Origin: Iris pallida
Taxonomy: Eukaryota; Streptophyta; Magnoliopsida; Asparagales; Iridaceae
Assembly: GCA_029216955.1 (NCBI GenBank)
Contig: JANAVB010002199.1
Location: 10,873,952 to 10,937,951 of the forward strand
Direction: 5' to 3'
Length of the DNA: 64,000 nt
Part shown: positions 35,287 through 47,022 of the stretch, piece after piece
How positions within the stretch are numbered: position 1 is the stretch's first letter
Layout of the letters: each line of letters opens with the position of its first letter
The notes under the pieces: model-generated
The model's input: only the letters and a program-made list of their open reading frames with translations
Database searches by the model: none
Told to the model about the DNA's origin: nothing
Translations under genes and position numbers: made by a program

Positions 35287-36274
35287 GCAATTATATTAAT
35301 CTTAACCTCACCTTGCTATTTCGGTTTGGGTTTAGATCTACAGTCCTTCTTATAGTGGCCCTTCTTGTCACAATTATAGCAAGTCATCTCAGACTTCGAC
35401 TTTGGCTTGAAAGAAGCCGACTTCACCTTTAGTTGGATGAAGTCCTTTTTATTGGAAACCTTCTGTTTTCCCTTGGAGTCTCTTGATTTTTCTATGTTTG
35501 CCTCGGCCATCTGTTTGGACATAGAATCAATCTTTAGTTGTCCCATGGATTCATCTTCAATATGGATCAAATGCAGAAGATCTTCCAACTCGATCTCCAT
35601 CTTCTTGCTTTTCAAATAAGTCTTGAACTTGATCTAGCCCTGAGGAAGTTTGGAGAATATGGTTCCCACCATAACTTTTTCCTCTTGTCTCATGTTTTTC
35701 TCTTCAAGTTTATGTTACAATTTCAGCAGGTCTTGTAGAAGCATCATGACCTTCTCATATTCAAATTGCATAGTAATGAATTTGTAAACGAGAGAGATCT
35801 TGGACATCTTATCATCAAATTTGTAATGCTTTTCTAGAGACTCAGATATCTTTAATATTGATCTCCTTATTGTATATTTTCGCTATTGAATTATCCATGG
35901 AGTTGAGGATCAAAAATCTGCAGAGATTGTAATCTCTCCTCCACTTTGGTTACAAGGCAGTAGGTTCAGCATTCCTCCATGCGTTATAAGGTTTTGGATG
36001 AGTTGGTTCAGGGTCTGTCAATACGTAATTATCATTTATGAGTTAAAGTTTTAAAATGATCTTGCTCTTCCATATTGAAGTGCTCTCCGTCAAACTTTTC
36101 AAGTTTTTTAAAACTTGTATCAAGAAGACTTGTATGATTTTCTATCTTTGTCGGATCTTGCTTTGAGATTGTTAGTCCTAAGGTAGATGAAAGATGGATC
36201 ACACTTTCTAGTAATAGAAATTCACGTAAAACTATCACAATTTGCCCTCTGTTAATTTTTGATGTTGTTGCCAA
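35287..36274 (-). pseudogene. Copia gag relic, right half of the split element
   Basis: The zinc knuckle CYNCDKKGHYKKDC (35330-35380) is intact. Upstream the frame 35615-35316 is Lys-rich. Further right, frames with KKLEKFDGEHF (about 36060-36110) and PEPTHPKPYNAWRNAE mark the start of a Copia gag. Numerous stops interrupt it. Protease and integrase continue at 26444-25345 beyond the chromovirus insertion. Confidence 0.75.
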
Positions 36275-37250
36275 GATTCACACAAAACTATTAAAGTTTG
36301 CTCTATGATAAAACTCGACTCCAACAATACTTCTTCAATAGATCAGGTTACAAACTGACAAATATTAAACTCATTCTTTCTTGCAAACGTAATTACAATA
36401 GAGATAAAACATTTACAGAATAGAATAAGAAGATAGAATAAAAATTATTCTTGCTGGGGTGATGAAGACCAATATCTTTGTTCAAAGCAAGATCCTCCCT
36501 CTGTCGAGAATCTGCTTTCGCCTTCTATTGACTATCTGCTCACAGGAACCAGCAAGTTCACACAAAAGAATTTTTGTAACGCTCGTAGTCACCTCTAAGC
36601 ACAACTCGAATGGACTCAATGGACGTCTATTTTTCCTTTCTGTATGTCTCCAAAATGAGGTATGAAGAATCTATTTATAGAGAAGGGTGAAAATTTCAAC
36701 ACTAATCCTGGCCGATGTAGGACTACAGTACCAACTCCCAGAAACCATTGATTGACATCCAAATTCCACAATCTGCGCATATGCGTGCGATCTGCGCAGC
36801 CATCGCATATGAGCATGCGCACAAGAACGCATTAGCATATGAGCGCATACGCATAGTGACGCAACATCGCAGCAGCTCATGCGCGTATATGCACAACAAC
36901 ACAGCAGTGTAGCAGCGCAACAACGCATGCACTCATCTGCCCATACCCATATGGCCATGCAAGCAACCGCACGTTCAACCGCATATGCAACTCGAAACTA
37001 GCAGCACATGCAACTCGCGCATAAAACGTGCGCTCGACCGCAACACAAGCGCCAATTTGCGCCCTTCGTCCGAGTTGCTAAGTCCCTTTGGAAATCTTTC
37101 GAAAGAGAGTGAAAAAAAAAAAACAAAAATTGTTCCTTTGAGGTTTAAACTTAGACCCTTTAGAAAAATATTCCACATGGCCGCCACACTCCATGTGCAT
37201 ACTTCAATATTAAGCAAAACTATATATTGAGATATAATGTGGGACTAAAC
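36275..37250 (-). mobile_element. Probable 5' LTR of the split Copia element
   Basis: It lies just upstream of the gag relic in element sense. It contains a TATA box on the minus strand (CTATAAATAG, 36671-36680) and near its right end AATGTGGGACTAAAC, as at 17725. The block 36760-37050 is rich in GCGCATRTGAGC-like units. The borders are approximate and no primer site was found. Confidence 0.5.
36671..36680 (-). promoter_or_regulatory. TATA box of the Copia LTR
   Basis: CTATAAATAG on the minus strand, about 400 bp upstream of the gag relic in element sense. Confidence 0.5.
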
Positions 37251-37608
37251 TTCCCAAGAGAAGTGAAAACCCCTATTATAATTGTTTACAATCTCTACAA
37301 TGCTTCTACTTGCTGTGTTGCTGCTGCTTCACATCTCATCAGAAGAATCCGGCCCATTTCCGTGGGATTTTGTTTGGGTTTGACCGAAAATAAATAAATA
37401 TCTATTATCCCTCAGCTCAGCCTCAAACAAGTTTGAATCATGAGCCGCGTTGAATATACTTAAATCGGGATGGCTCAATGAATATTCTTCTGTGACCGCC
37501 ACTGCCAATGGAAGGGTTCAAAAACGGAGATCACAACCGCGGACAAAGTAGCAGCTTCCGCCTATAAATGATCGAGACCCACCCTTGCTCCAATCCATTG
37601 ACATCATA
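37251..37608 (+). promoter_or_regulatory. Upstream region and TATA box of the C2-domain gene
   Basis: This is about 350 bp of non-repetitive sequence between the Copia relic and the gene. TATAAATG at 37563-37570 lies 39 bp upstream of the start codon, so the 5' untranslated region would be only about 15 bases. An ATG inside the TATA box opens a 13-codon frame whose TAA overlaps the gene's ATG (TAATGG). It would matter only if transcription starts further upstream. Confidence 0.5.
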
Positions 37609-38205
37609 ATGGAGAGGTGCAGGACATTAGAGGTGAACATCATCTCCGCCGAGAACCTCGAGCAAGTCAACCTCCTCTCCAAGATGAACGTCTACGCCCA
37701 CGTCTCCGTCTCCGCCGACTCCAAAGACGGTAGTCGACATGAGAAGCCCAAGCAATTAATTAGAACCCGTCCCGACCGAGCCGGCGGCCGCAACCCCAAG
37801 TGGAACTCCACCTTCCACTTCGTCGTGCCCCACGGCGCCACAGACGACGTCGTCGCCGGCCTCTCCCTCCGCGTCCTTCTCCGAACAGGACGCGCCCTTG
37901 GCGGCGACCGCGACGTAGGCGAGGTCACGGTACCCCTCAGTGAGCTGCTACTAGCGAGTAGTAGTACTGCCGACTACGACGATCACAAGCCCGTGAGCTA
38001 CCAGGTCCGGAAGCCGCGGCGTTCGGAGAATACCAACGGAGCAGGAACGCTCAACCTATCCTACAAGTGGAGCCATCAGACCCAGAAAATAGTCGAGGCT
38101 CCTCCGGTGGCGCGGAACCAGGAGGGCGAGGACGGAACCGGCACTGCGGCGGCCTTCCTTGTGATGGACTGTGTGACCTGGGGATCCATATTTTTATTAG
38201 CCTGA
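37609..38205 (+). CDS. C2-domain protein, SRC2/BAP-like
   Basis: This intronless gene of 198 codons is the only clear host gene here. The C2 domain fills residues 1 to about 130: RTLEVNIISAENLEQVNLLS, KMNVYAHVSVS, GRNPKWNSTFHFVVP, LSLRVLLRTGR and VGEVTVPLSELL. It is followed by VSYQVRKP and GTLNLSYKW, the pattern of plant SRC2 (cold-regulated) and BON1-associated proteins. These bind membranes, in part through calcium and phospholipid, and act in stress and defence signalling. A low-complexity linker and a hydrophobic end (CVTWGSIFLLA) follow. The ATG at 37609 was chosen because it starts the conserved MERCRTLEV; an earlier in-frame TTG is not a likely start. GC-rich codon use sets it apart from its AT-rich surroundings. 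No stop or frameshift is visible. Confidence 0.88.
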   Translation: MERCRTLEVNIISAENLEQVNLLSKMNVYAHVSVSADSKDGSRHEKPKQLIRTRPDRAGGRNPKWNSTFHFVVPHGATDDVVAGLSLRVLLRTGRALGGDRDVGEVTVPLSELLLASSSTADYDDHKPVSYQVRKPRRSENTNGAGTLNLSYKWSHQTQKIVEAPPVARNQEGEDGTGTAAAFLVMDCVTWGSIFLLA

Positions 38206-38756
38206 CTTCCTGTGGGAAAAAAATAATAATAAGGGTGCATTTGATTACAAGGTGAAAAATAAATTAATTTTATGGAATTATTTTAATAGAAAAAAGTTTT
38301 ATGGAAAAAAATTTCAGGTAATTAATTTAGATGTTTCATTGTTGATATTTTTCATAAAAAGTCAGATATTTTTCCATACGAAAATTGATATTTTCTTATG
38401 GGCTGGACCAAATTTATTTTCCTCTATTCTGAAAAATAAAAATAAATAATAGACTTTTGGAAAATAATTCCATGGAAAATAAATGCTGTCGAACACTACA
38501 ATTAGTGAAAAATTTGTGATGAAAATATTTTCCAAGAAAAAAAAAAAACTCAATCAAGCACAGCAAAAAAATGGTTGTCTACTACTATGTTTTAGTTTAG
38601 GGTTATTTAGTAATAGGGTCTCACATAATACTGATATTATTGTTTGGGTCTTCAAAGTACAAATGTCCAACGTTAGCATTTGGGTCTTAAAATCACTTTT
38701 CACGTAGACTATAAACTAGTGAACAATAATTTTAAGTCCCAACTAACAAACCCTAA
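38206..38756. other. AT-rich 3' flank with a possible MITE
   Basis: From 38233 (GGGTGCATTTGATTACAAG) to about 38500 (ending near CGAACACTACAA) the sequence has partly complementary arms, including TATGGAATTATTTT on the left and its near-complement GGAAAATAATTCCATG on the right. This is a start often seen in plant hAT-type MITEs. No coding sequence was found. The transcript end of the C2 gene would lie here but no signal is certain. Confidence 0.35.
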
Positions 38757-38765
38757 TTTTGAAAT

Positions 38766-40501
38766 CTAGAAACTGCTGAGAAACCCAATTTCGGGGTTGG
38801 TTTTTATGAAAAATTCACCCGCAGGATGGATTTTATGAAATGCCCAGAATTATATATTTCCACGTTAAGTATTCCAAGATTCTCTTTAGATGCTCTGTAT
38901 TTACAAAATTAATACCATAACTACCCCTCCGCACAAACTCAGATTTGGATTGCGATTCTCGTTATCTTCTTCTTCTTCACGAGAGATCTGAATTCCATTG
39001 CTCTCATCTTCAGCAGAGATCGCAAAGATCGTTCGTAGTTTACCGTGCTTTTTTTTTTCCAGTCGAACTCCGATCATCACTCATTTTCTTCTTCTTCTTC
39101 TTCTTCTTCTTATTCTTCTTCTTCTACTTCTTCTCCGACAATTAGGTCAATTATGGAGAGAAGACCTTCTTCTTTTCCATAAGAGTTAACATCGTTTTGA
39201 AATAAGAACGAAAACTCTTAAATCTTTATTCATGTCAAATTTCTTTCAACAAACACAAACAAATAAAAAATTAGGTTTCTGTCAACTGTTCTCCGTCGAT
39301 ATAACACAAAGAATAGTCATTTTCCTGCATTTTAATAAGGAGAATGTCATTCTCCGTATAAATTAACAATGAGAATGCCATTCTCCGTGTTACTAACACG
39401 GAGAATGGCCATTCTCCGTGTTACTAACACGGTGAATATTCTCCTGTGTTTTAAGATTTGAATGACCATTCTCTGTGTCATTTAACACGGAGAATGGCCA
39501 CGGAGAATGGCCATTCTCCGTGTTAAATGACACGGAGAATGGTCATTCTCCTACGTTTTAACACTGGGAATGGCCATTCTCCGTGTAATTTAACACGGAG
39601 AATGCCATTCTCTGTGTTAATTTACACGGAGAATGGCCATTCTACGTGTTATTTAACACGGAGAATGCCATTCTCTGTGTTAATTTACACGGAGAATGGC
39701 CATTCTACGTGTTATTTAACACGGAGAATGGCATTCTCCGTGTTTCTAACACGGAGAATGACCATTCTCCTGCGTTTTAACACTAGAATGACCTTTAACA
39801 CTAGAATGACCATTCTCCGTGCTAAATTACACGGAGAATGGCCATTCTCCATGTAAATTAAGACGAAGAATGCCATTCTCCGTGTTACTAACACAGAGAA
39901 TGACCATTCTCCGTATAAATTAAGACAAAAAATGCCATTCTCCGTGTTACTAACACGGAGAATGGCCACCCTCATGCGAAATAAATATTCTTCGTGTTCT
40001 AACACGGAGAATGACCATTCTCCTGCATTTTATGGTCAGTTGAAACTTTGGAGGGCCATAACTTTTGACTGGGAGGTCGAAACGAGGTTCGGTTTGTCGT
40101 AAAATGAGCGTATCTTCGAGGAGCCTGAGATATACTGCTTCACCGTTTGTCGGCCTTCCAAAATTTTAGAATCGCAAAAAAAATAATATTTGGACCTCCG
40201 TTTTAGCACTTTTGCTGTTTGTCTCGGTCTTTCCGAAATTTTTCGACGAGTTTTTGAAGATTTTTGAGGAGAAAACCTAGATTCGAAAGTGAGCAGCGTA
40301 TGGAAGAAGATGAAGTATCAAAATATTTTTTTTAAGAGTAGTTTCGTGGGTGTTTTCAATAAATTAGAAGGAAGGGCAAAAAGGTCATTCGAAACCCTCT
40401 TCATATATTTTTTGCTAATTCTGGGCACGCGATGAAATGTTATTGCGCGGTGGGTTTTTCATAAAACTTTTTCGTTTTTTGGGCATTTCATAAATTTTCC
40501 C
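38766..40501. mobile_element. Mutator-like non-autonomous element, copy 1 (palindrome-array family)
   Basis: The element starts CTAGAAACTGCTGAGAAACC and ends GCATTTCATAAATTTTCCC. It is flanked by a perfect 9-bp duplication, TTTTGAAAT (38757-38765 and 40502-40510), the length made by Mutator-type transposases. The ends hold related inverted blocks (TTTTATGAAATGCCC and CCCAGAATTA on the left, their complements on the right). The interior has a pyrimidine-rich part with a CTT tract (38950-39180), the palindrome array (39311-40032) and a unique 3' part (GGAGGGCCATAACTTTTGAC and onwards). Copy 2 at 53156-54764 is collinear. No transposase is encoded. Confidence 0.85.
39311..40032. repeat. Array of alternating palindromes, copy 1
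   Basis: About 18 dyads of the type CGGAGAATGGCCATTCTCCG occur, joined by short AT-rich dyads such as GTGTTACTAACAC or GTGTAATTTAACAC. Both the units and the joints are self-complementary. Centres vary (GGCC, GTC, GAC, GC). Frames through it (39527-39856, and 39712-40005 on the other strand) give repeated peptides because of the symmetry and are not genes. Confidence 0.93.
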
Positions 40502-40510
40502 TTTTGAAAT

Positions 40511-40698
40511 TACTAAATATCGTTTTAGTTTATTTGTATTTGTTAGTACTAAGTGTTTGGACAGTTATATTTCATCATTAATGTTTCATTTGCTCCTTCA
40601 CATTGTAATATGACCTTGTTTGCTGGTCCAGCTGTATTTACTCAACATAAATAATTATAATTCTCTACCACAAGTTCAACACGGAGAATGCAGAGAGG
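40511..40698. other. Short spacer between the Mutator-like element and the LINE relic
   Basis: AT-rich with no gene. It ends in AACACGGAGAATGCAGAGAGG (40678-40698), whose first 13 bases equal the unit of the neighbouring palindrome array. Confidence 0.5.
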
Positions 40699-41467
40699 TT
40701 TTTTTTTTTTTACGAAATATGCAGTCTCCTCTAGCTTTCCATATCGCCCATAGGATGGTTGCGCCTAGTTGTAGCGCCTCATGTGCCGCAGTGTTATTGA
40801 TCCAGTTGTGAAGAAGCTTGATGATGTTGTGGTGGTTATCTACCCGAAGTCCCACTGGGCTAGCAAACCAAACATCCATAGCAACACGATAATGCAAAAA
40901 AAGATGATTGTTATCCTCCTCATGGAGAAGGCAAAGGGGGCAAAGGGGGCAAATTTTCGGATTCCTCTTGTTTATAGAGGCTAAGAGGGGGAGTGCATAG
41001 TTGATTAATCTCCAGATGAATGTTTAAATACGAGGTGAGATGTTTGTCAGCTTCCAAAGTTTACCCCATTTGATAGGGGCTGTAGAGGAGTTTGAAGTGC
41101 TAGGGGCTTGGGATCAGATAGTCTCATATAAAGACTTAGTTGAGAACTCCCCATTTCTAGTACATACCCAGATAAGTTTGTCTGTTCCGTGTCCTTCTTA
41201 AAGGTTTATGTCAGTGATAGCCTTGGCCTCCAAAGGCTGGAACAATGAAACAATGAGTGGTATGTTCCAGGCCCTTGTTGATGGGTCCATCAGACCACGA
41301 ACCAGTTGTCTCCGACTCAAGTGAGTGTGGTGTCACTTTGTATCCAGGGATGCCAGGAACCCATGGTTCCCCATTTATAGCAATCCACCCCCCTGATTTT
41401 CTAGCATACCTTTCCCTCCATGATGTTCCGGATATCAAGGATGCTCAACCATGTAGGGGAAGTATCA
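40699..41467 (-). pseudogene. LINE ORF2 C-terminal fragment (zf-RVT region)
   Basis: Frames on the minus strand carry the late part of a plant L1-type ORF2: a GEPWVPGIPG block (41300-41400), a zinc-binding CPLC-type stretch with HEEDNNHLFLHYRVA, then WFASPVGLRV and LWAIWKARGDCIF. Several shifts and stops interrupt it. It ends at a run of 12 T (40699-40710), which is a 12-A run in element sense and may be the element's poly(A) end. Its right limit (41467) is the insertion point of a large LTR element. The missing RT part probably corresponds to 49619-50546. Confidence 0.75.
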
Positions 41468-43984
41468 TGTCCCAGTCCCAAAATATGCAGGTCCAGACCA
41501 CGTGGCAATGGCCAGCTACATATCAAGTGGACTCCAGCATAGCTGGAATACGTATAAGTTGTAAAGCAAGGATCAAATATATATATAACTCAATAAATAC
41601 ATCTGTCTCAATCCACAAGAATACAAAATATAAGAATGGACAATGTATCTCATGGTGTGCACCCCATACTCACATGCCCAAATAGACTCGAAGAAAATAT
41701 GAATCTATAAAACTAGGCTATAATAGCAAGAAATAAGCAATAAGAACAAGCATATATAACTACGAAAGATATGATACAAGTACCTAATCACAATACCTGT
41801 GTGTCGAGAGGATAGTCATCAGCAACTCCAGAAGAACTCAATAGAGACCCATATTGCTAATCTGGAAGGAAACCAGGTCCTCAGAGGGACGTAGCAAGAT
41901 ACATAATATACAAGCTGTAAAACTGAAATAAATCATAAGCATGCAAGGGTATTTCTAACCGCCTAGTGTGCAATTTTGAGGACAACTTTTGCACGCATGG
42001 GTGGGATTCAGGCTATCTCGAATATCTCATATATCTCAAAGCCAATGAAGTACATATACTGAAAATCAGTCGTCTGTAACCGTCCGTAACGATCCATAAT
42101 CGTCAGAGGACATCTGCAACTCATAAATTCCCATATTTCTATCTGGAGACTATGGTTTACCAATTTGGCTGTCCCATACGCACTAGTGACTGTCCTTTCC
42201 AAAATCCCACACTGACCAAGTCATGTCCATAACCTGTCCAGTTTTGTAACTGCTTGAGTCTCTAATATCCTAATCATAGCAGTTACAATATCTAGCCATC
42301 AACGTCCCATATGCATCGATGATCAGTCGGATACCATCGTTTGTGTCCTATCATTAATATCTTATCATGTCAGTTGGTGTCAAGGTCATGGAGATATGAG
42401 AATATCTCACAATATGGGGTAGTCTGCTAGCAACTAAGTCGATATGCATAGAAATACCAGAATCTAGAAAATCGACGAACACCGTCGATCGCACCCAAGT
42501 CTAGCTTGGACACACAATTTATATCCATACATGTAAACATGATCAAGTACATAACTGTAACATAATTGGAAATATGAAATAGAACATAAATACAGCAAGG
42601 TATACTTTCCTGAAATTCATTTGGTGTCTAGATGACATTCTGGCAGTAAACTTGTCAAATCATAAACATCACCTGATGTGGAATGACACAATAATTTAAT
42701 AAATTTTTTTATCACATGAAGGTGGTTATACCTGTTGTGCAATGAAACTGACCGCTCGTCGAACGGAGCTACGACGAGAGAGAAATAATTCCACAAAGTT
42801 TACATCACGAATCTGTCAAAATAATTTTAGTTTGAACGCTCAACTTGGCGATCAGCTTTGATCAATTAAAAGATGGAATTAACTACTGAAACGTGAGGGG
42901 ATGGAAGGGATATATACCAAGATAGAGGTAGAATTTTCGGATCGATGATCCAACGGTTGGATTGTCTAAAATATGCACACGGAGTCGCTGAAACAAAACA
43001 CAATTACGACTTCCAATACACGCGCGTTACGACAGAATCGATGTCAAATTACAGAAATAGACTATGTAGAGCGTTGGAGAGGGCGACGGCACGTTGGGGG
43101 CATGCACGGTAAGGCTCACGATGTCAGGGCAGTTGCCATGACCGAGGTCGTACACAGGGGAGGCATTGCCGAGGGGGTCGTGGTCGCGGTTCCACACGCG
43201 AGGACGGCTTGTTGCACGCGTGGCTAGGCGCGATTGTTGCACCAAGGAGCCACGGTGGGGGGGGTGGTCGCGTAGGGAGGCACGCGAGGCTTGTAGCCAC
43301 CCAGTAGGCAGCTCACGGGATGGACTATTGAGCGCGTCTGCCTGGCACGAGGACGACGTGAGGGAGCAATCACCGACGTGCGCCTACACAGGGGATGGCG
43401 TCGGACACGGGGGCGCTGGTGGCCTCGGTGTTGTCGGCTGGGGTCGACCTACTATCGATGGGGGTCGCGGGCAGAGGTCATGGGGGCTCGACGTCTTTGA
43501 CAGGCACGGGGACGGAGGAGAGGTTAATGGTGGATGGATTCACGGGGGTCGGCTGATGAGATGAGATGGTGTGCTCGATGATGGAAAGAATGGGGAGTTC
43601 CAAATGAGGGGGTGTGCAGTTAGTATGGAGAATAGGAGGATTAAAAACATGGAATATGAATATAATATATTAGGAATGCAATAAATGGGAGAATGGATTG
43701 GGTAGGTGTTTGTTTAGGAATGAATTAAAAAGGAATTATTAGGAATGAAAGTATAGGAAATGGAGAAAATTTAATAGAAGGATTTGAAGATTTGAAAACA
43801 TTTTGGGAGATTTGAATGCATATTAAGATGCAGGGATGGGGTTAGGCTTCCGAATAAATCTTATATATATATATATATATATATAAAATAATTGCTATTT
43901 GGTTAAGAGAAGAATATACCATATATAAACTAAATCTGTAATAATAATATATAAAGAAAAATAAATAAATTTAGGGGGTTTACA
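41468..43984 (-). repeat. Left (3') LTR of the second large-LTR element
   Basis: It is collinear with 47023-48249 over its first 1.2 kb. A GC-rich block (43050-43560) with frames on both strands, an AT microsatellite (43861-43885) and an AT-rich end follow. The inside flank reads TTCTACCCAACTTATAAAAA and then a TTTTATCCTCGAATTT block, the degraded form of the conserved chromovirus-type end. The frames at 42973-43564 show no family. Confidence 0.85.
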
Positions 43985-46900
43985 TTCTACCCAACTTATA
44001 AAAATTTTATCCTCGAATTTAAAATAAGCACGGTATAAAAGAATAATAAAATTCACCTAAGGAAAAGACAAATGCGACTGGTCGTGCCGGGTTTCTAGAA
44101 AGAATGGGTGACACGGTTACCAATGGGATCCTAGTTTGACATCTCATTCTAAGAGCAAGGGTACACTTAGTTCAAGATACTACCCAACTTATATAAATTA
44201 AATTGGTAGTGAAAATTGTGGTCATGATCCTACTCATAAGATTTATGAAAGGGTCTATTTCCAAGAAAATATACAAGCATGTTAGGCACTACTGACTGCA
44301 GTCAAGGACCTATATACTATCATGGTGGTATTGGGTCAATAAATCTATAAAGGAAATCATTATCAATCCAACATTGCTCCTATTTAGGTCATGTCTTCAA
44401 CATCACAGAAGAAAATGACTTGGTCGGATATAACTGGGATGATGTGGTACAAAGGGATTTCGATTATCGCATGACATGGAAGACGAAGAAACAAGATCGA
44501 GAAAAACATGAAAATACTAATTTGTAGACCAAGATAAGGGAAATTATAGTGAGTTCAGGAAGTGTTTTCATACAATTAGATTTGAAGGTAAAGCACGATT
44601 TGGTAGGCGTATGGAAAATTAAGTCATGATGACTAGATCAAGGAAATTGGAATAGAAAAAGAACTGGTAATCTATAGTCATATGGATATTAAACACAAGG
44701 TGGTGTTTAAAAAAAATTCAAAGTATTGGATTTCGATATGGCATGGCTAGAGGAGGGATAAAGGTTCTACTCAATTGCAAAATTAGAATGATTTGAATTG
44801 CGCAATCACGAAACTATGAGCAAAAATAAGACATGCAATCTTAATATGAAAGGATAATAGTATCATAAATGATGAACTGCAACTGTGGGTTACTAGAACA
44901 ATCTTTGATTTCATATCACTCCTACTCATACTAGAATATAGTCTATCTATCCTGGATTTCTAGGATAACATTTGATCACAAAAAATGTGACTAACAAAAC
45001 TCAAAGTTAGAATCTATCTTATATCTCGTATGATTCCAATATCTTAACTCCAACAAAATCATCCGCTTCTTTGACGTGATTTCTTCAAGTGTCGCTTTCA
45101 ACTACATGATGCTAGACTACTAGGAATATAACCTACCAAGGTTCTAACCATCCTTGATTCTTGGAAGCATAGCATTTAATTTCTAACCTTTTTTTTCCAT
45201 TTATAAAACACTTTAAAGGTTAGTAATCTCCAATTTTCAACTTAAACCATAGATACAATTTATTAATCTATTCAACAAAACCCCACTTCCATTTTATTCT
45301 CATATTCCAATCTCGAAATTTAATTTTTCTTCTTGTCTACTTATCACCAAACTTGTATCATCTACTTCCTCGAGTTAGCCTTCTTATTCTTTCCTTGAGT
45401 TCTGGCCCTTAGAGATGAACTTGTAGTCTCACAACTTCTTTAAGTCACGAACTTTCCGCAATCCTCATTACGTCGTCATGGATAATCCTTATTGTAATTA
45501 TCGTCTCAATTTTCTTTTTGCCACTCTTTAATTTCCACCTTTTTCAAATAAAATTTTCTTGCAATTCCATCCTTGCCTCTCTTTAATTATTCTACTTAAA
45601 TATAATACTCTTATTATTCCTTCCTTTTTATAACCACTATGTGTGCCTTAATTCCAACATAACCTTTCTAGTCACACTCTCTTTGGGCTTCATAGTTAAC
45701 TTATATCGATGAAAGGTTTATCATAACTATGGTTTACTAGCCTACTTAAGGTAAGACCCCTAACTCAAATTTCCAGTCCTTATTTATGACTATCTACGAA
45801 AGATATAAAACCACAACCCATCCTTAACTCTATGCTATATACCTGAGTATATTCTATATATCCTTATTCGTACGATTGACAATCCACCATTTTCTAGTTA
45901 TATAGATAAGCACTACACGATTCTTACAAATACTTATAGCCTTTCTTATACCTAACTTATTAAGCAAGGGTCAAGGCTAAGCTAAGCATGTACTTAGATC
46001 TAATACTCCTAACATATATACTATTAGACAATCTTCAAATTATGGTTTTGATTGGTCATTCCAATACTAGTCTAACCTTCGATTTGGATGTCTATCTAGT
46101 TCTAATACAAACTTATCCCTTCTACCATATATTCCTCTGTACTGTTGACTATGTTTGTCTCTGCTATACAATTTTTTTTATATAATCATCTATTATATAT
46201 CTTTCCTGGGAGAGTCCTTTTGTCTAAGATACTAACGTATTCCAATTTTACTTCCTTCTAAGCACAGTGTTATGATTATATCCTCGAAGTAAATTTCTCA
46301 AACTCAATGTAATGATATAATTCTATATCGGCTTTTGTTCAATATAAGTATGAGACTCATCGAATCATTCTACCCACAAACATATCTTTTAAAAGCCTTT
46401 TGTAAAGGTGGTCCTATTTTTTTTTTGTTTAGGAGCTACAACTAATCCTAAAGTTCAACCGTATATTCTATCTAATTGTATCCCTAGTCATTTCAGCCAT
46501 TATGAAAAATCTATCTTATCATCCTAACCAACCTTCATGAATGTATAAACCTCTAACCAAACTTTATCTGCTGAAGTAAATGATAGAAATTTATATCCAT
46601 TGATAAAAGAAAATTTTCCTACTAGGGCGAAACCCTATATATAAAAATCCAAACTGTCATTTCGTTCTAACCGACTATCTAGTAGAGACATCTATCCCAA
46701 CCATTCCTAACGTAGATAATCCTTACCACATAAATATTTTATCAAACTTGCTTCTACCCTGTGACAAAAATATAACTGAAGGGATCCATCAAGCACGAGT
46801 GTTCGTCCTTCCAAAATAGGGGAAGACGAAAATCAATCACAAGGAGTTCAAGAAGGTACGATTAAATACAAACACGAGATTCAAGGGCGATAGTTAAATC

Positions 46901-47022
46901 AAAGTTTCAATAGCAAGTGTGGATTGAGATCCTAATACACTTATCCTAACACAGGTTCATTCGGTACAATAACGTAACCGAAACGATATAATCTCGACCT
47001 GCATGGGCCACCATAAAACTCA
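43985..47022 (-). other. Internal region of the second large-LTR element
   Basis: About 3 kb, AT-rich, with no frame above about 65 codons and no readable gag, protease, RT or integrase. At its right end lies a candidate primer site, TGGTGGCCCATGCAGG, on the minus strand (about 46999-47013), followed by a 9-nt spacer before the LTR, as in the other element. Confidence 0.65.

Noticed and set aside
37585..37608. Upstream extension of the C2 gene by 8 codons
   Set aside because: The extension begins with TTG, not ATG. The conserved protein start fits the ATG at 37609.
39527..39856. 109-codon frame with repeated TENGHSTCYL-type peptides
   Set aside because: It is produced by the palindrome array. 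An equivalent frame occurs on the opposite strand because the array is symmetric.
39311..40032. Possible CRISPR array
   Set aside because: The units are palindromes with very short, repeated AT-rich joints rather than unique spacers, and the DNA is plant nuclear.
42973..43564. GC-rich frames that could be a small gene
   Set aside because: They lie within the left LTR of the second large-LTR element, lack any domain, and correspond in position to the GC islands of related LTRs.
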